Source: a virus
Length of the DNA stretch: 23,131 nucleotides
Direction: 5' to 3' (one strand)
IMG/VR virus record: IMGVR_UViG_3300005935_000148
Location: 1-23,131 of that record
Shown: piece after piece, positions 22,381 through 23,131 of the stretch
Position numbering within the stretch: the stretch's first letter is position 1
Layout of the letters: each line of letters begins with the position of its first letter
Notes under the pieces: model-generated
The model's input: the letters and a program-made list of their open reading frames with translations, nothing else
Databases searched by the model: none
Told to the model about the DNA's origin: nothing
Position numbers and translations under genes: made by a program

Positions 22381-23027
22381 GATACTCTTTTCCTTTTAGG
22401 TCTTCTATTATTAGCATTTTCTTTTGGTGTAACCCAATGACAGTTATCTGGTTCATAATTTCCATCATTATCAATTCTATCAATCTGAGCTTCTGGGAAT
22501 GGTTTATCTCCCATATCTTTATAGAAAGCTAAAAAAGAATTTTTCCAACTCTCACAGACTTTTATTCCTCTCCCTGCATAATCATCATAATCTTTATTAT
22601 TTGGGTTCATACATCTTTGCTTCATTCCATTCCACACTTTATAGGCTCCAGAGTTTATTTTGCCATGTCTATTCCCAGTATAGTTTATATCTCTGTGTTT
22701 TTTCCATCTGGTATAATGCATAGAACAATACCCTTTAGCATCATATTTATTATTGCATCCGTCAACTTTACAAATCTTTCTTACTTTCTTGCTTTGTTTA
22801 AAAGTAGGATCATTATGCCTAACCCAACTCATGTAATGTTTTTTACACCAACCTCTTGATACAGCCTGATTGTCACAGCCATCAATTTTACATTGCCTTA
22901 CTATTTTAGGAGGAACAAATAAGGGATCACCATATCTTTGCCATCTATGATAATGCTTTACACATAACTTTCTTAATTTGATTTGAATAGGGTTATCACA
23001 ACCATCAACACTACATATTCCACTCAT
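22377..23027 (-). CDS. HNH-like endonuclease with three Cys/His repeats (homing-type)
   Basis: This gene encodes 216 residues from ATG 23027, which has GGAG six bases upstream; a TTG at 23039 overlaps that site and is rejected. Three repeated modules with C-x4-C-x(9-11)-C-x2-H lie at residues 5-25, 46-64 and 86-104 (for example CKIDGCDNQAVSRGWCKKHY), probably zinc-binding DNA readers. The C-terminal catalytic region reads AYKVWNGMKQRCMNPNN, YAGRGIKVCESWKNSFLAF and then QIDRIDNDGNYEPDNCHWVT with a final NANNRR. This is a well-known phage HNH-like family, where D-R-I-D takes the place of the usual H-H. It shares its leader architecture with the gene at 18926-19705 although the proteins are different families. 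Confidence 0.83.
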   Translation of the reverse strand: MSGICSVDGCDNPIQIKLRKLCVKHYHRWQRYGDPLFVPPKIVRQCKIDGCDNQAVSRGWCKKHYMSWVRHNDPTFKQSKKVRKICKVDGCNNKYDAKGYCSMHYTRWKKHRDINYTGNRHGKINSGAYKVWNGMKQRCMNPNNKDYDDYAGRGIKVCESWKNSFLAFYKDMGDKPFPEAQIDRIDNDGNYEPDNCHWVTPKENANNRRPKRKRVS

Positions 23028-23046
23028 ATCCATCTCCAAATAAAAA

Positions 23047-23128
23047 CCCCCTCAAACTCAGTTTTGGACGCCAGACTATGACACTGAGTTATATTGGGGG
23101 AAATAATTTTAAGATTTTGTCTGCGTCC
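23047..23128 (-). promoter_or_regulatory. Pseudoknotted RNA leader with terminator-like stem, upstream of the second HNH gene
   Basis: On the minus strand, stem 1 pairs GGACGCAGAC (23128-23119) with GTCTGGCGTCC (23076-23066), ten pairs with one bulged G. Stem 2 pairs CCCCC (23100-23096) with GGGGG (23051-23047) and AACTCAGT (23090-23083) with ACTGAGTT (23062-23055), 13 pairs around a small internal loop. The 3' half of stem 1 lies in the stem 2 loop, making an H-type pseudoknot. TTTTTATTTGGAGA and the HNH start follow. Linker lengths (18 bases between stem 1 and stem 2) match those of the leader at 19725-19807. The start of the transcript is outside the window. Confidence 0.72.
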
Positions 23129-23131
23129 ATA

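Noticed and set aside
18926-23128. IscB/omega-RNA (HEARO) system
   Set aside because: Both HNH proteins lack a RuvC-like domain and the leaders are much shorter than omega RNAs.

Overview
This window looks like part of the genome of a tailed dsDNA phage or prophage, probably with a siphovirus-like long tail. It is AT-rich, and every gene I can support lies on the minus strand, so the biological reading order runs from position 23131 down to 1. Genes are packed with ATGA or TAATG overlaps, strong AGGAGG-type ribosome binding sites and almost no intergenic space. No integrase, tRNA, CRISPR array, insertion sequence or attachment site was seen. The host cannot be named. A small exported protein with an outer-membrane-like C-terminal end (19910-20242) hints at a host with two membranes, but this is weak evidence.

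In transcription order there are four blocks. (1) 23131-19858 is an accessory block. It holds an HNH-type endonuclease gene behind a pseudoknotted leader, two sugar-type ABC transporter permeases (MalF-like and MalG-like) with two small phage-type genes lodged between them (a Cys/His-rich protein and a MazG-like NTP pyrophosphohydrolase), a small exported protein and an intrinsic terminator. (2) 19854-15284 has a good sigma70-like promoter, a second pseudoknotted leader with a second HNH endonuclease gene, a CMP-sugar-synthetase-like cytidylyltransferase, and two tandem paralogous sodium:solute symporters. (3) 15275-13053 carries a ParB-domain protein and an IbrA/IbrB-like pair (PAPS-reductase-like ATP pyrophosphatase plus ParB-like protein). 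(4) 13053-1 is the morphogenesis operon: small and large terminase, a 44-residue protein, portal, MuF-like head protein, protease-scaffold, decoration protein, major capsid protein, head-tail connectors, tail terminator, major tail protein, a DUF115/Maf-like glycosyltransferase, the tail assembly chaperone with a -1 frameshift site, and the start of the tape measure gene.

Two things stand out. First, both HNH genes sit behind leaders whose paired segments are unrelated in sequence but which fold into the same H-type pseudoknot, ending in a terminator-like stem, a U-run and a nearly identical TTTTTATTTGGAGA ribosome-binding segment. This looks like a structured RNA attached to HNH cassettes. 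Second, the phage carries nutrient and sugar handling genes: two ABC permeases, two Na+ symporters, a CTP:sugar cytidylyltransferase and, inside the tail operon, a glycosyltransferase of a family whose characterised members use CMP-activated nonulosonic acids. A plausible inferred reading is uptake, then CMP activation, then transfer to a virion or host surface protein. That chain is a hypothesis. Assignments of permeases, symporters, terminase, MuF, tape measure and IbrA-like protein are firm at family level; several small connector proteins are placed mainly by gene order.
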